From assembly GCA_947179485.1 (NCBI GenBank), contig OX359245.1, forward strand, positions 59,631,067 through 59,695,066: a stretch of 64,000 nt of DNA, in the 5' to 3' direction. Under the pieces are notes generated by a model, which saw nothing but the letters and a program-made list of their open reading frames with translations, made no database searches and was not told where the DNA came from. The stretch is from Allacma fusca (Eukaryota > Arthropoda > Collembola > Symphypleona > Sminthuridae). Each line of letters starts with the position of its first letter. Position 1 is the first letter of the stretch. Made by a program: the position numbers and the translations under genes. Below are positions 35,268 to 46,059 of the stretch, piece after piece.

Positions 35268-38200
35268 TAAGTCTTTCGTTACGGGAAAGAAAGACTATAC
35301 AGCCTCAGTATAATCATCAAGAGAATAACAATTTTCAAAAATATTCATTGAAAGAAGATACAGGCCCGAATAATAAATTACAGCCCGTAGTGATTTGTAA
35401 TTTGGAAGATTTAGAAGACGTTGAGGATGAATGGAAGAAAAGTAATGAGAATCATCAAAGTCAGCAACAAGAAGAAAGTGATTTTGAATCTAAAGATTCT
35501 GAGGATGAATTTGAGAAAGAACTAAGACTTATTCCAGACAATTTTAGTGAAACAGAGTCGGTTTTAAAGAAAGAACATGATAGACTTAGAGATAGAATTT
35601 TAAATTCAGACGATATTATTATTAATTTAACCCTACTGAACAATATAAAAGTAGAAGCTTTGGTTGATACAGGTGCTCAAATTTCATGTATATCACCTGC
35701 ATGTGCATACCACATTCAAAAGAGAAGCCCAAACTCTATAGAAATTAGGAAACATCAAGCTTAACCTTATGGACAGTTTGTGAAGGGACACAGTTCAAGT
35801 TACAGAAAAACAGCAAGAGTATTTTATTTGATAAGTGGAAAGAAACAATTCCAAGATTTTGCCATTATTAAAGACATGACAACTATTTTAATATGTGGAA
35901 TTCATTTTACCAAGAAACATAAGGCTAATATTGACATGGAAAGAGAACAAGTTACTCTAAGACCACAACAAGATGGAGGAAAGAAATTACAACCACAAGT
36001 TGAAAAATTCATTCGCTTTACTGAAGACTTAGACAATATTTTTGAAACTACCCTAAATGAAGAAGACGACAATCAGATAATTACTAACAAAAAGATTGGA
36101 AAGAATACAACAGAACCTCAAATTAGAAAAGCAAATTATATTTCGACTCATATACCATATGAAGTTATGCCTAGATCATTTGAACTAATTGATTTTACCT
36201 GTGCAAATATAGCAAATCAGAATAATTCTTACATTAGTTTTGACAGAAAGAATGTACCACCAGGATTATTAATGGGAAGACCTTTAGTCAACATTCAAGA
36301 AGGAAAAGCAAGGACTTGGATTTTTAATCCTACAAGGAGAGTCATTCATTTGCCAAAAGTAAGATACTTAGGTACTTACGAGAAAATTCAGAAAGAAGCT
36401 ATACAAGCAGAAGCTGATGAATTACAAAACAGACTACCCAAAATTAACATAGAAAGAAAACCATTCAAATTTGAAGACTTAACTACCGCTAACAATTTGG
36501 ACGAAAATCAAAAGAAAATTTTACTACAAGCAGTAAATTCCTACAGACATCTATATGCTGTAACAGAGGAAGAATTGGAAAAATTAAATTACAGACCAGT
36601 ACATATAAACACTGGAAATCAACCACCGATTTACAGACCACAATGGCCCGCATCTCATATGGAGAGAGAAGAATTAAAAAGACAAACAGACAGAATGCTA
36701 GCCCTTGGAATCATCGAACCTAGCAGTTCACCCTATAACAGCCCAGTTCTACTAGTGAAGAAAGCAAATGGGACATTGAGATTTTGCTTGGACCTAAGAG
36801 AATTGAATAAACAAGTTGTTCAAAATACCTATTTCCTACCTAAAATAAATGAATTAGCATCAAATCTACATGGATCATGTTGGTTCATTACCCTGGATTG
36901 CATGCAAGGATTTTTGCAAAGGGAATTAGATGAAAGCTCAAGACAGAAAACAAGTTTCACCATACCATCAGGAGGAAAATACCAATACACCAGGCTACCC
37001 TATGGATACATTAACAGCCCTGCAGAATTTCAGATGATGATGGACGACATTTTGGGAAATTTGAAGTATAAATTAGTCCTAGTCTACGTAGATGATATTC
37101 TTGTATTTGCTGGAACATTTGAAGAACTAATTAGAAGATTTATAATGGTTATAGAAAGATGCGCTAAATTTAATCTTAAATTTAATTTAAAGAAATGTAA
37201 ATTCGCATTCAATGAACTAATTTATTTGGGAGATGTAATTGGGATTCATGGAAGAAGAATTAACCCTAACAAGATACAAGCTATTACAAAATTTCCAAGA
37301 CCACAGAAAATTAAAGATGTCAGATCATTTATTGGAATGACAGATTTTTTCCGAAAATACATCAAGAATTATGCAGATATAGCTGAACCATTAAACAGAC
37401 TGAAAAGAAAAGAATTTATTGGAAAATTCGAGTGGAAAGACGCACAAGAGCAAGCATTTCATAAATTGAAAGAAGCATTAACAACTAGCCCAGTTTTGCA
37501 GTATTATAACCCATTAGCAAATATTATGATTGATACTGATTGTAGCAATATTGGACTTGGAGGAATGATTTTACAATCAACAGATGGAAAGAATTATCAT
37601 GTAGTTGAATACACTTCAAGAATGCTAAATGAGAAAGAAAAAGAACTTGACACAACTCAGAAAGAAGCTTTAGCTATTCTACATTGCTTAAAGAAGTTTC
37701 GACAATATATTTTTGGCCGAAAGTTTGTAGTGAGAACGGATCACGACGCATTAAAGTATATCAAAAATACTAAGGACCCACATGGAAAATTAGCCAGATG
37801 GGCCGTAGAATTGGCAAACCATCAATTAGAAGTTATACATAGAAAAGGAACCCGCATGCAGCATGTTGATTGCTTATCTAGATACCCAGTTAGAAAATTG
37901 AATGTACCTTTACTCAGAGCTAATAAGAAAGATATAGAAGAGGAAGATTTATTAATCAAAATTACCGGAGGAAATCTTGAAGTTTTTTCAGAAAAGCAGA
38001 GAGAAGAACCTAAATTGGCTAAAATCATCAATTCGCTGTTAAAAAGCAAAGCAGCACAAAATCAGACAGGAAATATCATTGGAAAGAACTATGCACTAAT
38101 TCAAAATTTACTCTACAAAATTAGCAAGAATGCAAGTGGAAGTCCGTGGAGATTGGTAGTACCAACGAAATTAAGAGCTGATGTACTCAGACTCACTCAT

Positions 38201-40585
38201 GACGACCCTACAGCTGGTCATGGAGGATTCTACAGAACTTATTTACTAACCAAAAGAAGATATTATTGGGACCGAATGGTGAAAGATATTTTTACCTACG
38301 TACAAGAATGTGAAGAATGCCAGAGGGAAAATCCTATGAATAAGAAAGCAGAGGGGTTAAGAATAACTTACCCACCACCAACAAGAATATGGCAGAGGAT
38401 CGCTATCAACTTTATAGGACCGTTGGAGAAAACGCCTAGGGGAAACGAGTATGCGTTAGTAGTTATTGACTACACATCTCGATTTTTATTTGTAGTTCCC
38501 ACACCCAACGCTAGAGCAGTGGATTCAGTCCGAATCTTATGGCAACTATTTTATTTTGCCGGAATGGCACCAGAAATTGTATCAGATGGAGGAAAGCATT
38601 TTACAGCAAATTTCTTCCAACAATTTCTCAAAATTAATAATATTAAACACATCATTGTACCACCCTACTCGCCACAATCAAACGGCGTAGTTGAAAGAAG
38701 TAATAGGGACATCAAAAATACCATCAGGAAATATATGACAGAAAGAAGAACAGATTGGGATTTATTATGCAATCAAGTTGCATTTACGCATAACATTCAA
38801 TATCACCAGTCTTTGATGAATTGTCCATTTTATTTATTTATGAACAGACAGCCCATTTTGAGAACTGATTTGAAAATACCAACACTAGAAAGAACTTATC
38901 CGTTGGATCCAGAAGAAGAACAGAAGAATCACCTGCAGGCAGTTGATAAAGCTGTGAATCATATGGAAAAACAACAGAAAGAACGCAACATTACCGCTAA
39001 TTTGGGAAGAATTGATCACTCTTATCAAGTTGGAGAGTATGTTGTAATTAAAACTAACCAGCATGGATTACAACCTCGTTGGAGTAACCCGCTTAAAATC
39101 ATAGAATTAGTTGGAAAAATGGAGTTGAAACTGGAAGATTTAAATCCAAAGGCAAGAGAGAAGACTAAACGAGCTCACATTCACAATGTGAAGCGCTGGC
39201 ATCCCGCAGATCGATGGTGCAGAGATTATGGATATTTAGACGTAAATAAACAATGTAAAGAAGTGTGTGTGTTACCAAGACCAACACAAAAACAAACTGA
39301 AAATAAAACTCAAAAAGTAGTACCAAAGAAGACAATCAGGAGAAGGAGTCATGAACCTGAACCTGAATCGTCTTTAAACATTTCATCAAGATCAGAAATC
39401 GAGAGTTTAAATTCATCACCGCATTCAGAAAGAGAACATGAAAGAGTTTCAGAAATTCTTAGACAGATCGACGCTCAACCAACAAAATTAATTCCTGTGC
39501 AAAAGGAATACATACCTACCCATACTTACAACACTAGATTTCGTGCAAGACAGGCGCCACACGAACCTAAAGTTGGAATATTGGAAGCAAGACAAAATCA
39601 CCAGAATAGGAAAAGAAAACGAGATATACCACCCAGATTTCAAGGAAGAAAGAAATTTTCCGCTGAAGCCATACAAAATAATCAAATGGCTAGACATTTT
39701 AATCAACCTAATTGGAATTATGGAGAAGGTTTTAACCAGGAGGAAAGAAGAGATTTTAATTCATTTGGAACAAATTGTAATAATCCAGTGAACAATAATT
39801 ACTTTAATAGAGAAAGAACTCGCATAGATACTAACAATAAGTGTGCCAGTGATACATATGTAATAAATCGCAACAGGCAGAATTTTAATAATTATTTGAA
39901 GAGGAAAAACTTTAATGGAAATCCTTATGAGGAATTAACAGAGTTTAAAAAGAGAAAAAAAAATTATTCTTGGAATAATGGAAATAATAATATGAGTGAA
40001 AAAGAAAATGAAAACCGGTTAAATAAGACATATGGACTTGAAAGAAGAGCCATGGAAATATTTGATGAACAGAAAAGAAGAGATAAAGAAGCCCACGACA
40101 AAGTATTAGCTCAGTGGAGAGATCAAATGATTAACTTGCATCCGTTGACAGGATCAAGATTGGGAAAGAATAATAATTGTAATAGAAAGAAAAGTGATAT
40201 AGCTGGAAATAAGGAACCTTTTGGAAAAGCTTTTAAACTGATTGAACAAAGTGTTAATACTTTTATCAGTGAGAGAAAAAGAATGGACAATGTGAAAGAA
40301 AAATGTGTAAGTTGTGAAAAAGGAAAGAGTAATGAAATAGAAAATTTTCAGGAAAAAGGGAGAAGGAGAACGAGTCTTTCATCAGTTGCTACAGAAGTAG
40401 TTGGAGAAAATGAAATTTTGGAATCTCAAAGAAATTCCGAAGATTCATTCCGTGAGGAGGTTAGGTCATTACCTGTGGATGTAATACCAACCAAGACATT
40501 GGATCCATCCCAAGGAGAAAAAGAAGTTTTAACTTTACCGAAGGAAATTGGAATTCCCAACTATGGAAAAGGAACTGAGAAGTGA
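35267..40585 (+). pseudogene. pol: LTR-1 pol, one premature stop
   Basis: Read in the -1 frame from the slippery site. Protease active site DTGA is at 35666-35677, then an in-frame TAA at 35762-35764, then an open frame to 40585. Reverse transcriptase carries YVDD at 37085-37096. RNase H follows (IDTDCSNIGLGG near 37530). Integrase has an H-H-C-C zinc finger (about 38195-38320) and a D-35-E pair at 38585-38587 and 38693-38695. The first catalytic Asp of the triad is replaced by Asn (codon 38408-38410). After the integrase C-terminal domain a ~450-codon Asn/Lys/Arg-rich tail of unknown role continues (about 39240-40585). The product would copy the RNA and integrate the DNA; this copy should lack full protease-pol synthesis and integration. 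Confidence 0.88.
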
Positions 40586-41203
40586 CTGATTGTGAAACAT
40601 TAACTTTGCGACATCTGTGCAGATGGAGCAGAACTTTTTAAGGGGCGATACGAGAAAGGAGGCAGGAAGTACAACGTAGTGGAAGGAACTAATTTAAATA
40701 CGAAGGAAACTAGGGAATACAAAGAACAAGGAAGTAATTTTAAGTAATTTAGAAACGGCATGGCCCAGGTTAGAAGTGTTAGTAAGGCATGAATTGGTTA
40801 AAGTGTGTAGACTAAGAAGAATAGAAGTAGTGAAATACGGAGTGTAGAGATTTTAGAGAAAAAGTCAAATTGTAAGAAATTGAAAAATAATTTAAGAGTT
40901 GAAAAAAAAATTATTTACTTACCCAGAAAGAAGTACAACTTTGAAATTGGGAACAGAAGTGATTTTTGAAGTGAAAAAGAAGTGAATTTGAATACCGACA
41001 GAAAATATATTTTTGATTGAGAGAGAAGTAAAATTCTGTGACTGTAAACTTTTACTGAGAAGGAAGTGAACTTTTGAGTGTGAAAGAAGTACACATAAGT
41101 AACTGGATAAGTATTTTTACTGAGAAAGAAGTGAAGTTTTTGAGTGAGAAAGAGAAGTATAATTAATTGTTCATTACTTACTGTGAGTTTCGAGGAAAGA
41201 ACA
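40586..41203 (+). other. LTR-1 spacer between pol and ORF3
   Basis: Purine-rich spacer of degenerate GAAAGAAGTGAA-type units (40920-41160). No coding frame fits. It probably serves as leader for ORF3, perhaps through splicing; no splice acceptor was fixed. Confidence 0.5.
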
Positions 41204-42484
41204 ATGAGTGACCTTTTGAAGCTGGAAATCCAAAGAGCGAAGATAGACATTGTTACAACCGCTTTGGACGGTACTTTGAAGCAGGAAAGAACTTCCGTGG
41301 CAGGAGGAATTGAATTATTACGAGTCAAGATCAACCATTTGGCTCACCTGACCCATCAATGGAATTCACAAATACCGGAGAATTACGACAAAACTCTACT
41401 GATGGAAGGGTATCAATTTGAGGAGTTAAAGAGGAGAATGAATGATTGGGTAATCACTACAGAAGCCATGAGACATTTCCAATATCAAGAAAGAAGTTCG
41501 TTGATTGGACAACCAACTCAACATCAAGAACAAACTTCAACAAATGTTGAGAACCCGATTGTTCAAGTTGAGATTCAACAAAAGAATTTGGACCCAAGGA
41601 AAGAAAAGGATCCTACAGATTCTGAAGAGCACGAGAAAAAAGGGGTGGCTTATCTGAAGAAGGTACCACCACCAAGTATTTTCGATAGCTCGGATGATGA
41701 AGAAAGAATCAAAACGGAAAAAGGCCGAAGTTCAGTGGAACCTGAGAGTACTGAGAATGAGGACGACTTTAAAAAACAGTTGGATAAAGAACTGGAGAGT
41801 TATTGGAAAAGAAAATCTTCGGGAGTTGAAGAAGAAGAAGTTACTAAAACACCCATCAAGAAAAGGAAGGTTTTGCCACCGCCATCATTAACCGAATTGA
41901 GTCAATTACCGGAATTGGTGAAAGAAAAAGTGGAATTCATATCCGCAGCACATAAGAGGTTAGTTTACATGTTACCCATCAGTAAACAGTGCATTCCGAA
42001 ATTACCGTCATTTGTGAAAGAAGGAAGAGATGCCATTCGAGACATCACCGTTCAGTGGTATGGACCACCAGAAGCATTTGGACCCATGAAAGGTATTCAA
42101 AATGTTCGAGAAAAGTTTTTGAAAGAAAAACTACAATTGAAAATCTTTTGGTCAAAATTTACTCCGAAAGAAACACCACTTCGAGGGGTAATTATTCAAG
42201 GAATGAAGGCCGATATCATTTCAGCTATGATGGTTATTCATGATTGGATCATTTTAACCGAAAGAATGGAAGAATGGAAAGGGAAAGAATATGAAGGACT
42301 GAAGATTTTGCAAGAAAAGATACCAAATTTTGCAATTCCCTATGAAGTAAGCAGCATTTTGAATCTTACTCAACGACCAATCAAAGAAATCAAAAGAAAG
42401 AAGTACTGTATGACTTGCTGGAAACCGGAGCATGGCAAGTGTCAATATGCCGAGATGACATCGAAAGACTATTCACAGTATTAG
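41204..42484 (+). CDS. LTR-1 ORF3, two-domain protein of unknown function
   Basis: 426 codons from ATG at 41204. It sits where envelope genes lie in some Ty3/Gypsy elements but has no signal peptide or membrane segment, so it is not an envelope. Two internal stretches resemble each other: about residues 30-92 (ending DWVITTEAM) and 290-358 (ending DWIILTERM). Both have a Trp ~30 residues upstream, a mid-domain Gly and a charged helix. Between them is an acidic, low-complexity linker (~100-240) with EEEE and KKRK tracts. Near the C-terminus is C-x2-C-x4-H-x2-C (residues 402-413), like a shortened zinc knuckle. It may be a gag-like or nucleic-acid-binding accessory protein; no family is recognised. 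Confidence 0.75.
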   Translation: MSDLLKLEIQRAKIDIVTTALDGTLKQERTSVAGGIELLRVKINHLAHLTHQWNSQIPENYDKTLLMEGYQFEELKRRMNDWVITTEAMRHFQYQERSSLIGQPTQHQEQTSTNVENPIVQVEIQQKNLDPRKEKDPTDSEEHEKKGVAYLKKVPPPSIFDSSDDEERIKTEKGRSSVEPESTENEDDFKKQLDKELESYWKRKSSGVEEEEVTKTPIKKRKVLPPPSLTELSQLPELVKEKVEFISAAHKRLVYMLPISKQCIPKLPSFVKEGRDAIRDITVQWYGPPEAFGPMKGIQNVREKFLKEKLQLKIFWSKFTPKETPLRGVIIQGMKADIISAMMVIHDWIILTERMEEWKGKEYEGLKILQEKIPNFAIPYEVSSILNLTQRPIKEIKRKKYCMTCWKPEHGKCQYAEMTSKDYSQY

Positions 42485-42936
42485 TGAAGAAACAAGACAA
42501 TTTTTACAGCCGAAAGAAGGAAAGTAAATCACTCATTAAAAATTATTTGTGTAAAGAAGGTTATGAATAATAATTATTGAGCGTTGTAAAATAATTAAGG
42601 AATTAGAAATGATTTAGAAAGACCTTTAAAATAGGCAATAAACTAGACTAGAAATGAATTAGAAAGACCTTTAAAATAGGCATTAAAATAGACTAGAAAT
42701 GAATTAACAAGACCTTTAAGAAAGGCAATTTTATGTTTAATAATTTTTTTTATGTGAAGAAAGAAGAGAGATCTGGAAGACTGGAGGAAGAGAGAAGAAA
42801 GACATGCTAAAGTCTCTAAGGAGCAAAATGATTAATTTTTTTTATGATTTAATTGACATGAATTATTATTAATATCATTATAATTATATTTTATTAATAT
42901 GAACTAAGAAAGAATTTGAGGACAAATTCCATTTAA
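42485..42936 (+). other. LTR-1 3' untranslated region
   Basis: Non-coding. Holds three near-identical ~45-bp units with GAAATGAATTAGAAAGACC and TTTAAAATAGGCA words (42605-42735), then AT-rich DNA. Confidence 0.7.
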
Positions 42937-42948
42937 CAAAGGGGGTAA
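42937..42948 (+). other. LTR-1 polypurine tract
   Basis: ACAAAGGGGGTAA-type purine run directly before the 3' LTR; the expected plus-strand primer site. Confidence 0.65.
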
Positions 42949-44256
42949 TGAGAGAGAATGAAATAGAATAAGAATAGAATAAGCATAGAGAATAAGAAAG
43001 AGGGGCATGTTGAGAAGATGAGCGAGTGACCGTTAGAAAAAAGACGGCACGAGCGAGAGAAGACGCTAACTCGGAAGTTAGTGTAGGAGGTGAGACGGAA
43101 GCGATCGGACAGGATCGGAAGTACTTATAGGTAGATAGAGAGGGAATGGAAGCAAGCGTGACTAAGTGAAATAATTATAGAAAGAGAATAGGAATTTTAG
43201 AAATAAGTTTATAAAATAAGATTGATAAATAGAAATAAGTTTGAGTATTGAACTGAATAATTAATAAGTGAATAAAAGTCCAGAACGGACATTAAAACTG
43301 AAAGACAAGTGTGAAGTGTTTTGGGATTATTTTAGAAAGAATAATTATTATTATTTATTATTTGGGGTTTATACTCCGATTTCTTGCCCTTAAGGCCTTA
43401 CAGAGTTTTCTTTACCTCCTTTATTCTCTTTTTAATTTATTTACAAATTGGAGCCATTCTGGCCCATTAGCTGCGTACTGTGAAGTGGGGCGGCCGCCCA
43501 TTCCACACTTACTCAACCACAGGCCTGCATGTAAACTCGTCATCATATGACTAATAACCGAAGGTAGAGGTCTAGGCCCCCGCTACGTGTGCAGTCCGCT
43601 ATACATTAGCACATACAGTTTCAAAGCACATACCCGGTGTCACACACAGCATCCCCGCAGTCTTGCAAGCATGTATATCACCACACACATACGCAGACTT
43701 AGCTATAGAGAGAGAGAGAGTGAAATGTGAAGCTACAGGTAGAGACAGAGGATATGCAGACAAGGGAGGAGACACGGGACATGCCACGGACACAATCTTA
43801 TTCGAGATATCAGCAGTCGAAGTATATACAAATACACCAATTCATCTTACGAATCATTATCAGTGTACGGCACACACTACTCCTGCTGATACTCTTCCAA
43901 GAATGCGCAACATGCCTCCAGACCTCATTTGCATATCGATAGTGTATAGAGAAAGATAGAAATGACCTGAAATTATTTTGGGGTGAGCTAGAGTCAAAAG
44001 CCGACTCTTCTGCAACCTTACAGATTCACTACACCACCAGACCGCAGGCCCGGTCTACGAAAGAATAATTTAAGTTAAGAAAGAGATTGGAGATGAGTTC
44101 TCTCCCACCGTAGGACTCCTCGGAGTCAGCCTCTCATGGCCAAAGCAGAGTGCTCATTGAGATTTACACCCTAATTAATTAAAGAAAGAAGCGGATCATT
44201 AAGACCCATAATTAAATAAACAATAAATAAAGTAACTCAAAAGTCGAATCGTTTCA
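42949..44256 (+). repeat. LTR-1 3' LTR with an internal insertion
   Basis: Matches the 5' LTR at both ends but is 725 bp longer. The excess is a 713-bp insert (43346-44058), an 11-bp duplicated target, and a one-base indel. Confidence 0.93.
43346..44058 (-). mobile_element. SINE-like or short retroposon inserted in the 3' LTR
   Basis: Flanked by an 11-bp duplication GAAAGAATAAT (43335-43345, 44059-44069). Read on the minus strand it starts CGTAGACCGGGCCTGCGGTC and ends in an AAATAATAAATAATAATA tail, as expected for target-primed retrotransposition. TGGTGGTGTAGTG near the start resembles a pol III box A; no good box B was found. No reverse transcriptase fragment is apparent. 713 bp is long for a SINE; a 5'-truncated LINE tail is the alternative. 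Confidence 0.75.
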
Positions 44257-45229
44257 ATATGACCATTATTGCTCCTTTAACGAATATAAGGGAGGTTTTC
44301 ATAGCATAATCAAACCCATCCAGTTTTAGAAAATGTTAGAAGTAATTACCTGATTTAAAAAAAAGAATTTAATTAGTCTAATTCGTTACTTATGGCCAGT
44401 GGTTATTTCAATAATCCTTACAAAAATTTAAGCCCCAACGGAGTTGCAAACATTCAACGCTGTACATTATTAAAAACTTTTTGATTTGGAAAGAACAATT
44501 TGCACAGTGCCAGCATAAATTCCGTATTTTGCTAATGGCTTGTAAAGCATAGACAATTTTACACTTTCATTAGATACATAAGATGCGATTGTTATAATAT
44601 ATGTCAAAACCTCCGTAGAAAATTTTGTGTCGACTTTGAAAATTGCATTTAATTAGCCGTAGTAAACCAGTGTAATAATTCTAGGAGTCCAAAATGTAAC
44701 AATGAATACATTTAGATGCCGAAGAGTTTTGAAACTCACAAACAAAGATATTTTAAATCTTTTAACAACTGTTTTATCTTTTTGTTTTGCATCTTTGCCC
44801 GCATATGTATGTTTGTTGTTGAAATCTAAATAATTCCAGACACGGTGTACAAGCGAATTTTTACAATAAAATAAGGAAAATAGAATTATTATTATTTTTC
44901 CATTAATAATAATAATTTTTTAACCTTCTTGGAAATATTTTGTTTCTATAATTTTATCATGTAATCTAGTTGAATATTAAAATTATTTGTAACATACTGT
45001 TTTGTGACTTATTTTGCTAAATTAGCAGGTGGAAAAAGATATTAATTTAAAAAATTGGTGCGAATATGCCGAAAATGCCTGCCCTAGGCTGAATATGCCC
45101 AAAATGCCCAAAGTGCCATACATGCCCAAAATGCCATGAAATGAAAATGCCCAAAATGCCCTGGCATTTTGGGCAAGCATAATGCCGAAAATGCCATGGC
45201 ATTTTCAATTGTGCAACCCTGTGTAGAGC

Positions 45230-46059
45230 ATATCGAAATATAAAAGAACCTAATAAACAATAAAATGCGCGTGCAGTAAATTCCCTCTTTACATCAGTCC
45301 CAGTGAACATTAAAGATGACGTAAACAACTCCATACTAGAGATGGAATACAAGTTTTGAACAATTTCTGAGTTCCAATCAACGTTGGCCTGTATACCCTA
45401 GAAATAAAATGTTTAAATTGGTTAGTTTTATTGTTTATTTCTTTATAGAAAAATTAACTTTTTAATTATTTTATGGGAAAATGTTTTTCACGAAAATAAA
45501 TATTACTGCCAGGGAAAATCTTAAATTAATGGGATACTTTTTGAAAACAATGCTTTTGAAATTGACTGATCTTATTTGACAGGGATTTGGAGTCTTGTAA
45601 GGAAATTCTTTTTGATAACTCAGATTGGCAATATCGTCGACCTTCTTTTCAGTAGGGATTTTTGAAATCATTGAGACAGTCCCTGCAGACACATGATTCT
45701 GCAGAATTCGAGAAATTCAAAAAAAATCTTCCAGGAACTCCGGAAAGGAAAACAGTTATAAAAATCCGACCCATTAATAGTATTTGCACCCATCTATTGC
45801 ATTCATTTTGGAGATTGAATATACATAACCCAACTTTTAGCATCATGTTCGTATTCAGACTTGACTGAATCACCCTAAGGAAACTAAGCAAGTTATACAA
45901 CTTAACTACTGTTTAATGGGCAAAGTGGTCGTACTGTAGTAGTCAATGGTTAATGATTAAATATTTTATGCCTTGATAACACTTACATTTGTACCACACG
46001 AGCTACATTTACCTTCCATATGGTATTAAATTTAAGGGCTATTTAATAGATAGAAACAA
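45230..46059. other. Intergenic, nothing recognised
   Basis: 3' side of the NB-ARC gene remnant. Short frames around 45471-45900 have no motif. Confidence 0.45.

Larger units (their letters stand above)
32630..44256 (+). mobile_element. LTR-1, Ty3/Gypsy-type retrotransposon with third ORF
   Basis: The element is bounded by TG...CA long terminal repeats and a 4-bp duplication ATAT (32626-32629, 44257-44260). Order: 5' LTR, primer-binding site, gag, pol (protease, reverse transcriptase, RNase H, integrase, long tail), ORF3, polypurine tract, 3' LTR. Domain order and motifs place it in Ty3/Gypsy (Metaviridae). The LTRs differ at only about three positions over 583 bp outside one large insertion, so integration was recent. 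Even so, pol carries a premature stop and an integrase active-site change, so this copy is not autonomous. Confidence 0.93.
32449..45221. mobile_element. hAT-like MITE, AATGCCC motif, split by LTR-1
   Basis: The 8-bp duplication TGTAGAGC (32441-32448 and 45222-45229) flanks ends CAGGGTTGCACAA...TTGTGCAACCCTG that lie 12.8 kb apart. Both end zones are packed with AATGCCC, GGGCATTTT and GCCGAAAATGCC words (32470-32610 and 45060-45210). The gap is the LTR retrotransposon at 32630-44256, so the original element was about 1.1 kb. The AT-rich interior 44261-45050 encodes nothing recognisable. Confidence 0.92.

Noticed and set aside
39488..39706. Minus-strand frames within LTR-1 and LTR-3 coding regions
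   Set aside because: Shadows of the gag, pol and ORF3 frames.
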